Part shown: positions 18,455 to 26,570 of the stretch, one piece after another | Numbering within the stretch: the stretch's first letter is position 1 | Layout of the letters: each line of letters opens with the position of its first letter | Translations under genes and position numbers: made by a program | Origin: Christensenella minuta | GTDB lineage: Bacteria; Bacillota; Clostridia; Christensenellales; Christensenellaceae | Reading direction: 5' to 3' | NCBI RefSeq assembly: GCF_003628755.1 | Contig: NZ_CP029256.1 | Coordinates: 1 to 64,000, forward strand | Length of the DNA stretch: 64,000 nucleotides | The notes under the pieces: generated by a model | The model's database searches: none | The model's input: the letters and a program-made list of their open reading frames with translations, nothing else | What the model was told of the DNA's origin: nothing

Positions 18455-18499
18455 AAGTCGCTCTATAAAAGGATTTTAAATTTACGAGGAGTAAACGAA

Positions 18500-19096
18500 A
18501 TGAAAGCGAGACTTGATGAGGTCATGGAAAAAAGGCGCTCGATCCGTACGCTTGAAAGAGACAGCCGGATTACACGGGAAACGGTGGAAAAAGCGATCGG
18601 GCTGGCACGTCATGCGCCGAGCGCGTATAACGCGCAGACCAGCAGGCTGGTCGTGCTTATGAATGAGGAGCACGGGAAATTTTGGGATATTGCGGAAAAG
18701 GAGCTGCGTCTTGTAACGCCGCCGGACGCTTTCGCGCGGACACAGAAAAAGCTGGACGGCTTCCGCGGCGGCAATGGAACGGTCCTGTTTTATGAGGACG
18801 CGGCGGAGACAGAAAAACTGAAACAGGATTTTCCCTTGTATGAGGATAAGTTCGACGCGTGGGCGCAACACAATAACGCGATTCTGGAATATGCGGTATG
18901 GCTTGCGTTTGCGGAGCGGGAGATCGCATCGTCCCTCCAGCACTATAATCCGCTTGTGGATGCGGATGCCGCAAAGGAATGGGATATTCCGGAAAGCTGG
19001 GTGCTGGTCGCGCAGATGCCCTTTGGCAGGGCGGCGGAAGAGCCGGGTCTGCGGACGTTTAAACCGCTTGACGAAATCGTGAAATTTTATGGATAA
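18500..19096 (+). CDS. Nitroreductase family protein
   Basis: The protein has 198 residues. The family start is visible: MEKRRSIRTLERDSRITRETVEKAIGLARHAPSAYNAQTSR, where RRSIR binds the FMN phosphate and the Pro-Ser-Asn stretch lies near the flavin. It matches the short HBN1/Frm2-like branch that lacks the usual long middle helix insertion. It is cytosolic, FMN-dependent and uses NAD(P)H; the substrate is unknown. It starts after CGAGGAGTAAACGAA and ends at a strong terminator, so it is monocistronic. It is the first gene after the prophage. Confidence 0.85.
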   Translation: MKARLDEVMEKRRSIRTLERDSRITRETVEKAIGLARHAPSAYNAQTSRLVVLMNEEHGKFWDIAEKELRLVTPPDAFARTQKKLDGFRGGNGTVLFYEDAAETEKLKQDFPLYEDKFDAWAQHNNAILEYAVWLAFAEREIASSLQHYNPLVDADAAKEWDIPESWVLVAQMPFGRAAEEPGLRTFKPLDEIVKFYG

Positions 19097-19100
19097 AAAA

Positions 19101-19121
19101 GGAGCCCTTGGCTCCTTTTTC
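19101..19121 (+). terminator. Terminator of the nitroreductase gene
   Basis: GGAGCC, loop CTT, GGCTCC, then TTTTTCTT. It begins five bases past the stop codon. Confidence 0.85.
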
Positions 19122-19575
19122 TTATCTTAATCTGAAAATAATTGCTTGTCTGTCTCATCCGCCGAGAGGCACTTGCCTTTTTCAAAAAAACTCCCGTTAT
19201 TCAGCATGGCGTTTGGACGCCGTAATCATGGTGCAGTGCGGAAGCTCTTCTGGATTTGTGGCAAAGCTTCGGCGGACTGACAGTAATTTTTATCACCAGG
19301 ATCGTATATTTAAAAAATTTGTTTCACGTTAAATTATTTTGTTGCGCGTCGTTTCGTCTTACCCTGCAAGCATCCGGTGCCCTCCTTTCGCTTTTCATTA
19401 ATCAAAGTATACATCCAATATGTGAACGCATTATGAATATCAAATGAAGATTAACGAAAGATTTTCCTGAAAGATAGATAAGCACGAAATAACGGGGCCA
19501 AACATGAAGATTTCTATACATTGGGCGGATTCATTGCTATAATAAATTGAATAAAAAAAGACTGGGTTTAATGAT
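19122..19575. other. Intergenic region without a convincing gene
   Basis: Short frames here lack coherent codon use and ribosome sites. On the - strand an AAAGGAGG followed by a five-codon frame near 19,375-19,390 may be the remnant of a lost gene. The region also contains a GGCGT/ACGCC hairpin around 19,210 and the first TGAA repeat cluster (19,423-19,448). A TATAAT at 19,538-19,543 may drive the next gene. Confidence 0.5.
19423..19448 (+). promoter_or_regulatory. TGAA direct-repeat cluster, 11-bp period (site 1)
   Basis: TGAA occurs at 19,423, 19,434 and 19,445, exactly 11 bp apart. It lies about 90 bp upstream of the TATAAT that precedes the GT-C-like gene. The pattern matches direct-repeat boxes of OmpR/PhoB-family regulators. 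Two more clusters like it are at 21,333 and 22,758. Confidence 0.5.
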
Positions 19576-21198
19576 ATGGAAAAGGGCGTTTCTGCAAACA
19601 GGGTAATTGTGTCGGTCCTGACGGTGTTGGTACTGGTACCGCTTGCTTTCCTGACGGTAAACAGCGTCCTTATGACGGCCGATATTCCGGAACCATCCAC
19701 GGAAGCGACTGTTTTCGGCCCGGATATGCCGTGGGTTCATCTGGCCGCTGCGGCAGCGGTGGCCGTCCTGCTGGCGGTGTTCCGCGGACAGCTTGCCCGG
19801 CTGCCGGAAAAGCGCCTGCTTACCGTGGGCATGACGCTGGTGTTTGTCGCCGGGCTCGTATGGGTGTTTACCATGCGCGTTGAAACTGGAGCGGATCAGT
19901 ATTTCGTGCTGGAAGGTGCAAAAAATTTTTTGCAGGGCGATTATCAGGCCTTTAGGGAGGGGGGGTATTTTTATGCCTATCCCCACCAGCTGGGGCTCGC
20001 GTTATACTTTCAGCCGTTCCTGCTGGCCGCGGGTCAAAATGCCTGGCTCTGGATACAAGCCGCGAACGTGCTGTGGCTGCTGCTTGGTTTTTATTGCCTG
20101 CAGCGAATTACGGCGCTCCTGTTTGGAAAACGGGAAGTCACGAACGCTGCCGTGATCCTGATGCTCCTCTGTTTTGAAATACTGCTTTATGTGGTGTTCG
20201 TCTACGGCAACGTTCCCGCGTTCGGGCTGGGACTCCTTGCGGTGCTGCTCCAGGTCAAATATTTTAAAAGCCGTAATACGCTTTCCGCAGTGCTGTCGGT
20301 TGCCGCGGCCGCAGGCGGCGTCCTGCTCAGGAACAATAACCTCGTGTGGCTGGTTGCGATGCTGCTCTTCTATCTGATGGATTGCGTCTTTGAGCGGAAG
20401 AAACGTTCCATCCTCTTTGCCGTTTTGCTGATAGGGGCGAATATCGCCGCGGGCGGCACGGTCGATCTCTATTATTCCGCCGTCACCGGCATCCCGGTAA
20501 ACGGCGGTGTGCCCAAGATCGCGTGGGCGGCGATGGGCCTTCAGGAAGGGCCGAGGGCCCCGGGGTGGTACAACGCCTATATCCGCACTGTTTATGAGGA
20601 TGCGGATTTCAGCGGAGCGGAGGCGGCCCTTGCCGCAGGGGAAAGCATCAAAGGCTCGCTCGCGAATTTTGCGGAGCATCCCGGATATGCGGTGCGGTTT
20701 TTTTATGAAAAGGTTTCCTCCACCTGGAATAACCCCGATTTCCAGAGTTTTTGGATCAGCCAGGCGCAGGATTACAGCAATATTGAACACAACAGGCTGT
20801 CAAACAGCATCTATTATGGGAAAGCCAGCCTTTTGCTGAAGGGTTTCATGGATATTTACCAGTCCCTCGTCTATCTTGGCTCCGCGCTCTTTTTCCTGCT
20901 CCGGTTCAAAAAAATCGGCCGTGAACAGCTTTTGCCGGGTATTATTTTTCTAGGTACCTTCCTTTTCCATCTTTTTTGGGAAACAAAAGCGCAATATGCG
21001 GCGACCTGTTTTCCCCTGCTGATCCCGTACGCGGCATATGGCTGGCTGGAGCTTTCGGGCAGGGTGCGGGAACATTTTGCCCGAAAATGGGGAACGGGAA
21101 GACGTTTCCCCAAAGCTCCCCCGGGAACGCGGCGAAGGCATAAAAAAGCGCCCGCCGGGGAAGCGGACGCTATTTTCAGACTTATATATCAATTGTAG
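19576..21198 (+). CDS. Multi-pass membrane protein, GT-C glycosyltransferase-like
   Basis: The protein has 540 residues and about ten to twelve hydrophobic helices. After the second one comes RVETGADQYFVLEGAKNFLQGDYQAFREGGYFYAYPHQLG, which has the arrangement of the first outer loop of GT39/PMT-type enzymes (acidic residue, Tyr-rich loop, YP-Q). Such enzymes move sugars from polyprenyl phosphates onto proteins or envelope polymers outside the membrane. The C-terminus is basic and Arg-rich. It has a weak ribosome site and stands alone. Substrate unknown. Confidence 0.65.
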   Translation: MEKGVSANRVIVSVLTVLVLVPLAFLTVNSVLMTADIPEPSTEATVFGPDMPWVHLAAAAAVAVLLAVFRGQLARLPEKRLLTVGMTLVFVAGLVWVFTMRVETGADQYFVLEGAKNFLQGDYQAFREGGYFYAYPHQLGLALYFQPFLLAAGQNAWLWIQAANVLWLLLGFYCLQRITALLFGKREVTNAAVILMLLCFEILLYVVFVYGNVPAFGLGLLAVLLQVKYFKSRNTLSAVLSVAAAAGGVLLRNNNLVWLVAMLLFYLMDCVFERKKRSILFAVLLIGANIAAGGTVDLYYSAVTGIPVNGGVPKIAWAAMGLQEGPRAPGWYNAYIRTVYEDADFSGAEAALAAGESIKGSLANFAEHPGYAVRFFYEKVSSTWNNPDFQSFWISQAQDYSNIEHNRLSNSIYYGKASLLLKGFMDIYQSLVYLGSALFFLLRFKKIGREQLLPGIIFLGTFLFHLFWETKAQYAATCFPLLIPYAAYGWLELSGRVREHFARKWGTGRRFPKAPPGTRRRHKKAPAGEADAIFRLIYQL

Positions 21199-21265
21199 GT
21201 TCTGTTTGGGTGGGTTATGTTTTAAACTGTTCATCCTACCATAGGCACGCCCCCTTCACACTTTG

Positions 21266-21303
21266 CATCCGCGGCTCCGCAGTGCTTGCGGAGCGCCAGG
21301 ATG
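21266..21303. repeat. Structured inverted repeat between convergent genes
   Basis: CATCC (21,266-21,270) pairs with GGATG (21,299-21,303). Inside, GCTCCGCA (21,274-21,281) pairs with TGCGGAGC (21,287-21,294) around a five-base loop. There is no U-run on either side, so it is not a clear terminator. Confidence 0.6.
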
Positions 21304-21332
21304 TTCGTTAAATCTATGGTACTGTCCTTATG

Positions 21333-21358
21333 TGAATTCCATATGAAGTTCCAATGAA
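21333..21358 (+). promoter_or_regulatory. TGAA direct-repeat cluster, 11-bp period (site 2)
   Basis: TGAA occurs at 21,333, 21,344 and 21,355. It lies immediately past the htrA stop, between two convergent genes, where no annotated promoter is expected. It may serve an unseen small transcript. Confidence 0.45.
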
Positions 21359-21362
21359 CATT

Positions 21363-22673
21363 TTAAGAATTCGACGGGACATATTCCTCGAATGTAATGT
21401 TCGTGGATGCCGTGCGTCCGCTGCGCTCGATCGTGATTTCCACGGTGTCGCCCACGGAGTGGCTGTCGATCACTTCCTCAAGGTCGGAGGAAGTGGCGAT
21501 CTCCCTGCCGTCCAGCGATACGATCCTGTCCCCAGCCTGGATGCCGAGCTTTTCCGCTGCCGAGCCTTCCGTTACCTGCGCCACATAAACGCCCGTACCC
21601 GAAAGGCCGTAGCTCATTGCGGTCTGCACGTCGGAAACATCGAGGACCGATACCCCAATGGAGATACGCCCGGTCACATAGCCGCTTTCGATCAGTTCGT
21701 CGACGACGTCCTTCGCTTCATTCACCGGGATAGCGTAGCCAAGCCCTTCCACGTTTGTTCCACCGGATTTTGCAACGACAATGCCGATGAGCTCGCCCTG
21801 TCCGTTGAAAAGGCCGCCGCCGGAGTTTCCGGGATTGATGGCCGCGTTCGTCTGGATCAGGTTCATCGCGCCGTTTCCAAGATTGATTTCACGGTTCGTC
21901 GCGCTCACAATGCCGTCCGTTACCGTTCCTCCGAGCGTTCCAAGCGGGTTGCCGATCGCGACCGTTGTGTCGCCGACCGCAATTGCGTCCGAATCGCCGA
22001 ATGTAACGGGCGTAAGCCCCGCCGCTTCGATCTTGAGGACCGCAAGGTCTGTCTGCGGGTCCCTGCCGATAAGCGCCGCGTCATAGCTGGTCCCATCCTT
22101 CGTGCGCACGGTATAGCTGGTGCCGTCCTCCACAACGTGGTTGTTGGTAACGATATAGCCGTCCTCGGAAATGATGACGCCGCTGCCCGCCGCCTCGCCG
22201 GACACCTGCTGCATAAACTGGTTCGTCTGTACGACCTCGGTCGTAATTTCCACAACAGAGTCCTGCGTTTTTGCCGCGATATCCGCTACGGAGAGGTCGC
22301 TGCCCGAGGAACTGCCCGCATCCGCCGAAGTCTGGAGCACGCCGGTGTCATTTTGTGTGACTCCCGTAGGGAGATTGCTCCTTCCGGTCATCATTCCGGC
22401 GCCGAAACCAAAGACCGCCGAAGCGCCGATGCACAGCGTCAGGACGACTGCCGCCGCCTTCTTTGTCAGGAACGGCGCTTTTTCCTTCTTTGGTTTCCTG
22501 CCGCCTCCCTGTCCGCCGGAATAAAAACTTTCACTGTCAAGTCGGCGGGGATCATTGCTTTGCGCCTGCCGAAGATATCCATTCTCTTCACGGGAAACGG
22601 GATGCGGAAACGCGTCTCCCTGTCCGCCCGTAAATCCGCCCTGTTCCCGATAAAAAAATCTGTTGTCGTTCAT
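21363..22673 (-). CDS. htrA: HtrA/DegP-like membrane-anchored serine protease
   Basis: This is a surface quality-control protease that degrades misfolded exported proteins. It has 436 residues. A disordered Gly/Gln-rich cytosolic N-terminus (1-67) leads to one membrane helix (about 71-95, AAVVLTLCIGASAVFGFGAGM). The trypsin-like domain has the full triad: His in TNNHVVED, Asp in TDLAVLKI, Ser in NPGNSGGGLFN. A single PDZ domain follows (SAAEKLGIQAGDRIVSLDG). AAAGGAGGCTTAAC precedes the ATG. Upstream lies the third TGAA cluster, so control by a two-component regulator is likely, as CssRS does for Bacillus htrA (analogy only). Confidence 0.95.
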   Translation of the reverse strand: MNDNRFFYREQGGFTGGQGDAFPHPVSREENGYLRQAQSNDPRRLDSESFYSGGQGGGRKPKKEKAPFLTKKAAAVVLTLCIGASAVFGFGAGMMTGRSNLPTGVTQNDTGVLQTSADAGSSSGSDLSVADIAAKTQDSVVEITTEVVQTNQFMQQVSGEAAGSGVIISEDGYIVTNNHVVEDGTSYTVRTKDGTSYDAALIGRDPQTDLAVLKIEAAGLTPVTFGDSDAIAVGDTTVAIGNPLGTLGGTVTDGIVSATNREINLGNGAMNLIQTNAAINPGNSGGGLFNGQGELIGIVVAKSGGTNVEGLGYAIPVNEAKDVVDELIESGYVTGRISIGVSVLDVSDVQTAMSYGLSGTGVYVAQVTEGSAAEKLGIQAGDRIVSLDGREIATSSDLEEVIDSHSVGDTVEITIERSGRTASTNITFEEYVPSNS

Positions 22674-22716
22674 GTTAAGCCTCCTTTATAAGCTATCTAT
22701 TCAAAGGTTTTGTTTT

Positions 22717-22783
22717 ATTTTACAAATTAATGATAATCTCCGAACGTGACGAATTCTTGAACCCGGTTTGAACAATATTTGAA
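22717..22783 (-). promoter_or_regulatory. htrA promoter region with TGAA repeat cluster (site 3)
   Basis: On the + strand TGAA lies at 22,758, 22,769 and 22,780, each preceded by T; read toward htrA this is TTCAA every 11 bp. A candidate -10 for htrA (TAAAAT on the - strand) is at 22,717-22,722 with no good -35, as expected for an activated promoter. The nearest repeat is about 35 bp upstream of the -10. Confidence 0.55.
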
Positions 22784-22886
22784 GGAAACGTAACAAATTT
22801 ATGAATGGCGTATGCCGCGCGCCGCGGCGCGAAAAAAGGCCGCCTCCGCACTTGCAGGGGCGGCGCTTGAAAATTTTGTTCTTTGC

Positions 22887-24353
22887 CTATTTTTTGCCTC
22901 CGGGCGCGTCCGGGGCCGCCTGCGAAGCCCGCTGCCTTTTATCCTGAAACAAACGTATTATTGTCAATAGTACGCTAACGCAGAGGATCATAACGCCAAT
23001 CCCATAAACGGTCTGCATGCCGTATACGAATACGTCCGGCTTTCCGGAAATGAAACCCTTGACCTGATAGCCGACTTTGGAGCTCATCAGCGAGTAGAGC
23101 AGCGTAGTCAAAAGGGAAATGCCGGTCACGCTGCCGAAGTTGCGCGTAAAGGCGTTGATACTGCCGGTGATGCCGAGTTTCCCGGCGGGCGCGGTAGACA
23201 TAATGAGGGAGGTGTTGGGAGCGGAGAAAACGCCCGCGCCAAAACCCACGATGCACAGGAACAGGATTAGCTTTGCTACCGGTTCGGCCGCCGTCATGGT
23301 GGAAAGAAGGTAAAGCCCCGCAGTCATGACGACGAGACCGACGAGCGTAATTTTTGCCGCGCCGACCTTGTCGGAAATATAACCCGAAAGGGGAGACATA
23401 ATCCCCATTACAATGGGGAAGCTCATCATGATAAGGCCAGTCTGCCCGGGGTCGATTTTCAGCACATCCTCGATATAGAACGGCTGAATGATACTGATGC
23501 CGCTCATCGCAAAGAACTGGATAAGTACGCAAACGATACTGATTGTAAACAACGAGTTTTTAAACAAAGAGAGGTCCACGATTGGCTGCTTGCTTTTTTT
23601 CTCAAACCATATGAAAAGCGCAAACAACACGATGCAGCCAACGAAAGCCAATATAATGTAGTATCGGTCGTAACCCACGTTCTGCCCGGAGAGCAGCGCG
23701 TAGAAAAAGAGGATTACCGCCGCCGCAAGCGTCACGGCGCCGAGGGTATCCACCTTCTGCTTGGTTTTCGTCCCGCGGGGCAGGAGCCGCAGCGCGAGAA
23801 GGAACCCTACGATCCCCACGGGCACGTTAATCAGGAAAATATAATTCCAGCTGAGGGAAGAAACGATCAGTCCGCCGATGGGCGGGCCAAGCATGGTGCC
23901 GAGCGCTACGGAAATACCGGAAATACCGAGTGCGCGCCCGCGTTCACTTGCGGGGAACACCTCGGTGATGATCCCCTGGTTGTTCGCCATGGCTGCCGCG
24001 CCGCCGATTCCCTCGATCGCCCGGGAAACGATCAGCGTATTCAGGTCGTGCGACAAGCCCGCCATCAGCGAACCGATGGTAAATACCGCGGTGCCGAACA
24101 TAAAAAGCCGCCCCTTGCCCTTGATGTCGCCGAGCCGGCCGAAAAGCAGAATAGACGCGACCACGGCAATCAGGTATACGATCACCACAAGCTGGATCGA
24201 TTCCATATCGGTCTTGAGGTCCTTTACCATCACGGGCAAGGCCACGTTTACGATCGTGCCGTCCAGCGTTGCCATGAAAGGCATAAAGATCAGGACGGCG
24301 AGGATCGACCATTTATGTTTTGCATAATATTCCGGAGAGGTACGGTTCGTCAT
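22887..24353 (-). CDS. MFS drug exporter, DHA2 (EmrB/QacA) family
   Basis: The protein has 488 residues counted from ATG 24,353, which follows AAAAAGGAAGACCGTAAA. The frame opens 15 codons earlier without a better site. It has about 14 hydrophobic helices. Helix 1 shows LIFMPFMATLDGTIVNVALP, the DHA2 motif with an acidic residue in TM1. GRLGDIKGKGRLFMFGT is the MFS loop 2-3 motif, and ALGISGISVALGTMLGPPIGGLI is motif C of antiporters. It exports drugs or lipophilic ions in exchange for protons. The gene stands alone with no regulator beside it, and the substrate cannot be read from the sequence. Confidence 0.9.
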   Translation of the reverse strand: MTNRTSPEYYAKHKWSILAVLIFMPFMATLDGTIVNVALPVMVKDLKTDMESIQLVVIVYLIAVVASILLFGRLGDIKGKGRLFMFGTAVFTIGSLMAGLSHDLNTLIVSRAIEGIGGAAAMANNQGIITEVFPASERGRALGISGISVALGTMLGPPIGGLIVSSLSWNYIFLINVPVGIVGFLLALRLLPRGTKTKQKVDTLGAVTLAAAVILFFYALLSGQNVGYDRYYIILAFVGCIVLFALFIWFEKKSKQPIVDLSLFKNSLFTISIVCVLIQFFAMSGISIIQPFYIEDVLKIDPGQTGLIMMSFPIVMGIMSPLSGYISDKVGAAKITLVGLVVMTAGLYLLSTMTAAEPVAKLILFLCIVGFGAGVFSAPNTSLIMSTAPAGKLGITGSINAFTRNFGSVTGISLLTTLLYSLMSSKVGYQVKGFISGKPDVFVYGMQTVYGIGVMILCVSVLLTIIRLFQDKRQRASQAAPDAPGGKK

Positions 24354-24428
24354 TTTACGGTCTTCCTTTTTCTCTGAGATAGTAAGTATATACCCCATGA
24401 AAAAGGGAATAATCTAAAAATTACGCTG

Positions 24429-25187
24429 TCAGGCGCTGGGGACAAGATGGATGAGCAGCACCTCGCTCGGCGCAAACAGGCGAAACGGAATGACGGAAAC
24501 GCCGAGGCCCATACTGATAATCATCGCGGCGCGGCCACTCGTATAAAGCCCGTCCGAATATTGAGGGAAAAGCGTATGGCTTCCCGGGGAGATGAGGGCT
24601 TTGCCGCCCGGAAGGCGGATTTGTCCTCCGTGGGTGTGCCCGCAGAGCACAAGGTCTGCGCCCGTCCGGTCATAGCCGCCGCGAAAAGGCAGGGGATCAT
24701 GCGCCAGCAATAAATTGAAGCGGCCGTCCTGCGGAAAACACAGGCGCCCCGCGCTGTGCGCGTCAATCGTAGGGTCGTCCACCCCGCCGATATTGAGCGC
24801 TGTGCCGCCCGCGGTAAAGGAAACATGTCTTCCGTCCAGCACGGTCACGCCGTTTTCCGTAAAAATGGCTTTGGTATAGTCCGCCCACATACGTTCATGG
24901 TTTCCCGTCACAAAAAAAGAGGGAAAAGCGCGGCCTCCCGCCCATGCGGCCACATTTTCGATATACGCCCGGTTGGGATGCTTCGTATGGGAATGGTAGA
25001 TCATATCCCCGGTGATCGCCACGAGGTCGGGCCGCAGTCCCTCCACTGTCTCAAACAGGATGCGGTTCTTCCTGCCGAACGATTTTTCATGCAGGTCGGA
25101 AATCTGCGCGATCCGCACAGGCGTTTTGATCTTTTCGTTTTTTATGGTATATTCAGTCACGCGAAACATTAGCTTATCCTTATCCAT
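24429..25187 (-). CDS. Metallophosphoesterase, YkuE/YaeI-like (soluble copy)
   Basis: The protein has 252 residues. All binuclear metal motifs are present: SDLHEKSFG (Asp, His), TGDMIYH (Asp), VTGNHERM (Asn, His), LLAHDPLPF (His) and CGHTHGGQIRLP (His, His). The closest known group comprises phosphatases/lipid hydrolases such as YkuE and YaeI, often at the membrane. This copy lacks the N-terminal helix that its neighbour has. A 27-base gap separates it from the second copy on the same strand. The substrate is not known. Confidence 0.88.
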   Translation of the reverse strand: MDKDKLMFRVTEYTIKNEKIKTPVRIAQISDLHEKSFGRKNRILFETVEGLRPDLVAITGDMIYHSHTKHPNRAYIENVAAWAGGRAFPSFFVTGNHERMWADYTKAIFTENGVTVLDGRHVSFTAGGTALNIGGVDDPTIDAHSAGRLCFPQDGRFNLLLAHDPLPFRGGYDRTGADLVLCGHTHGGQIRLPGGKALISPGSHTLFPQYSDGLYTSGRAAMIISMGLGVSVIPFRLFAPSEVLLIHLVPSA

Positions 25188-25213
25188 CGCAATTTGGCAA
25201 CGACTCTATCATA

Positions 25214-26044
25214 CTACGATCCGGCGGCCGCAGGCAACAGCCGCGTGACTGTGATCTCGGGCCGCGCGAAGAGGCGGAAAGGGATCACCGAAGATCCAAG
25301 CCCCATGCTGATAACCATCGCAGCGCCGTCTTTGGTATAAAGACCGTCCGAATATTCGGGGAAAAAGCCGCCGTCCGCATAAAAAATGGCTTTCGTCCAC
25401 GGCAGGCGGACCTGTCCGCCGTGCGTATGCCCGGCAAGCACAAGGTCCGCGCCTGCCCGGGCATAATCTTCAAAAGCGCCGGGACGGTGCGCGAGCAGGA
25501 GGCAAAAATTCTCTCTGCCGTTAAAATCGATCCCGGAAATACTGTCAGGGTCGATATCGGGATCGTCGATCCCGCCGATGGAAAGCACTGTGTCTCCGAC
25601 ATTAAAAGACGTTACTTTTCCGTCAAGGACCGTCACGCCGTTTTTCGCAAACGCTTCCTTCACCGCCTGCGGATGATACCGGTCGTGGTTACCCGTGATG
25701 AAAAAAGACGGCGCGGTCTGCACGCAGTTTTTCGCGAGGGTTTCCATATAGGGAAAATTGGGGGAATCGGTGTAGGAATTATAGATGATGTCGCCCGTAA
25801 TAACGATCAGGTCGGGCTGCACGCTCCGTACCGCCGCAAACAGGCCGGCGTTATCTTTTCCGAAAGACTTTTCGTGCAGGTCGGAAAGCTGGACGATCGT
25901 AACCGGATTTTCGATCTTATCGCTGCCGATCTCGAATTCCGCAATGTTCAGCGTCTCGTTCTGCCCGAGCATAAACACCCAAATGTTGACCGCAAAGAAG
26001 GCGGCCAGCAGGAAAAAGAGGATTCTTTTGCCGTGTTTTCTCAT
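25214..26044 (-). CDS. Metallophosphoesterase, YkuE/YaeI-like (membrane-anchored copy)
   Basis: The protein has 276 residues counted from ATG 26,044, six bases after AAAGGAG. The N-terminus RKHGKRILFFLLAAFFAVNIWVFML is an uncleaved membrane anchor or signal peptide, absent from the downstream paralogue. Catalytic motifs: SDLHEKSFG, TGDIIY, ITGNHDRY, LLAHRPGAF, AGHTHGGQVRLP. The two copies share the whole catalytic plan, including DGLYT and VISMGLG near the C-terminus, so they arose by tandem duplication. The anchor suggests action at the outer membrane face, while the other copy probably acts inside. Confidence 0.88.
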   Translation of the reverse strand: MRKHGKRILFFLLAAFFAVNIWVFMLGQNETLNIAEFEIGSDKIENPVTIVQLSDLHEKSFGKDNAGLFAAVRSVQPDLIVITGDIIYNSYTDSPNFPYMETLAKNCVQTAPSFFITGNHDRYHPQAVKEAFAKNGVTVLDGKVTSFNVGDTVLSIGGIDDPDIDPDSISGIDFNGRENFCLLLAHRPGAFEDYARAGADLVLAGHTHGGQVRLPWTKAIFYADGGFFPEYSDGLYTKDGAAMVISMGLGSSVIPFRLFARPEITVTRLLPAAAGS

Positions 26045-26124
26045 AAGCATCTCCTTTTTTAACATTATATATTCTGCGGACGGAAAAAGTGTAAAGAAAC
26101 TATTAACTTTCTTGCGAAAAAGTG

Positions 26125-26152
26125 TTGCTTTTTGCAAAGCGTGTGATATAAT
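26125..26152 (+). promoter_or_regulatory. Promoter of rpmE
   Basis: TTGCTT (26,125-26,130), 16-bp spacer, TATAAT (26,147-26,152). The ATG is at 26,190. Confidence 0.75.
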
Positions 26153-26189
26153 AAATAATGCTACTTTGTGGAAAAAGAGGTGAAACGCA

Positions 26190-26390
26190 ATGAAAGAAGG
26201 AATTCATCCGAAGTATGGCGAATGCACAGTGACGTGCGCCTGCGGCGAAACTTTTAAAACAGGCTCTGTAAAGTCCGAGATGAAGGTCGATATCTGCTCG
26301 AAATGTCATCCGTTCTTCACGGGAAGACAGAAGCTTGTCGATACAGGCGGTCGTGTGGATAGATTTAAGAAGAGATACGGCATGAAATAA
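26190..26390 (+). CDS. rpmE: Ribosomal protein bL31 (zinc-binding type)
   Basis: The protein has 66 residues and is complete. [31 protein letters not shown] and [12 protein letters not shown] match bL31. It keeps the zinc cysteines (CAC near 16-18 and ICSKC near 36-39), so it is the C+ form used when zinc is available. It joins the 50S subunit near the central protuberance. It has its own promoter and a strong terminator. No C- paralogue is in the window. Confidence 0.97.
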   Translation: MKEGIHPKYGECTVTCACGETFKTGSVKSEMKVDICSKCHPFFTGRQKLVDTGGRVDRFKKRYGMK

Positions 26391-26424
26391 TGTGCCCATC
26401 CTTATTGATGTGTTCTAAAAGACT

Positions 26425-26467
26425 ACAGACCGTTCTTCCTAAAAGAGGTACGGTCTGTTTTTCTTTT
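26425..26467 (+). terminator. Terminator of rpmE
   Basis: ACAGACCGT (26,425-26,433) pairs with ACGGTCTGT (26,450-26,458), followed by TTTTCTTTTTT. Confidence 0.9.
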
Positions 26468-26570
26468 TTATAACGATTTACCGAAAAGGCCGGTCACAGG
26501 CTTTTGGCAGCAATTGCATAAAGCGGTATTAAAGCGGCACGGCAAAACTGCCGCTGTAGAAAGGAACTGA

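Noticed and set aside
21354-22691. 445-codon frame on the + strand opposite htrA
   Set aside because: It is the antisense of a clear HtrA protease; Arg/His/Cys-rich composition and no family match.
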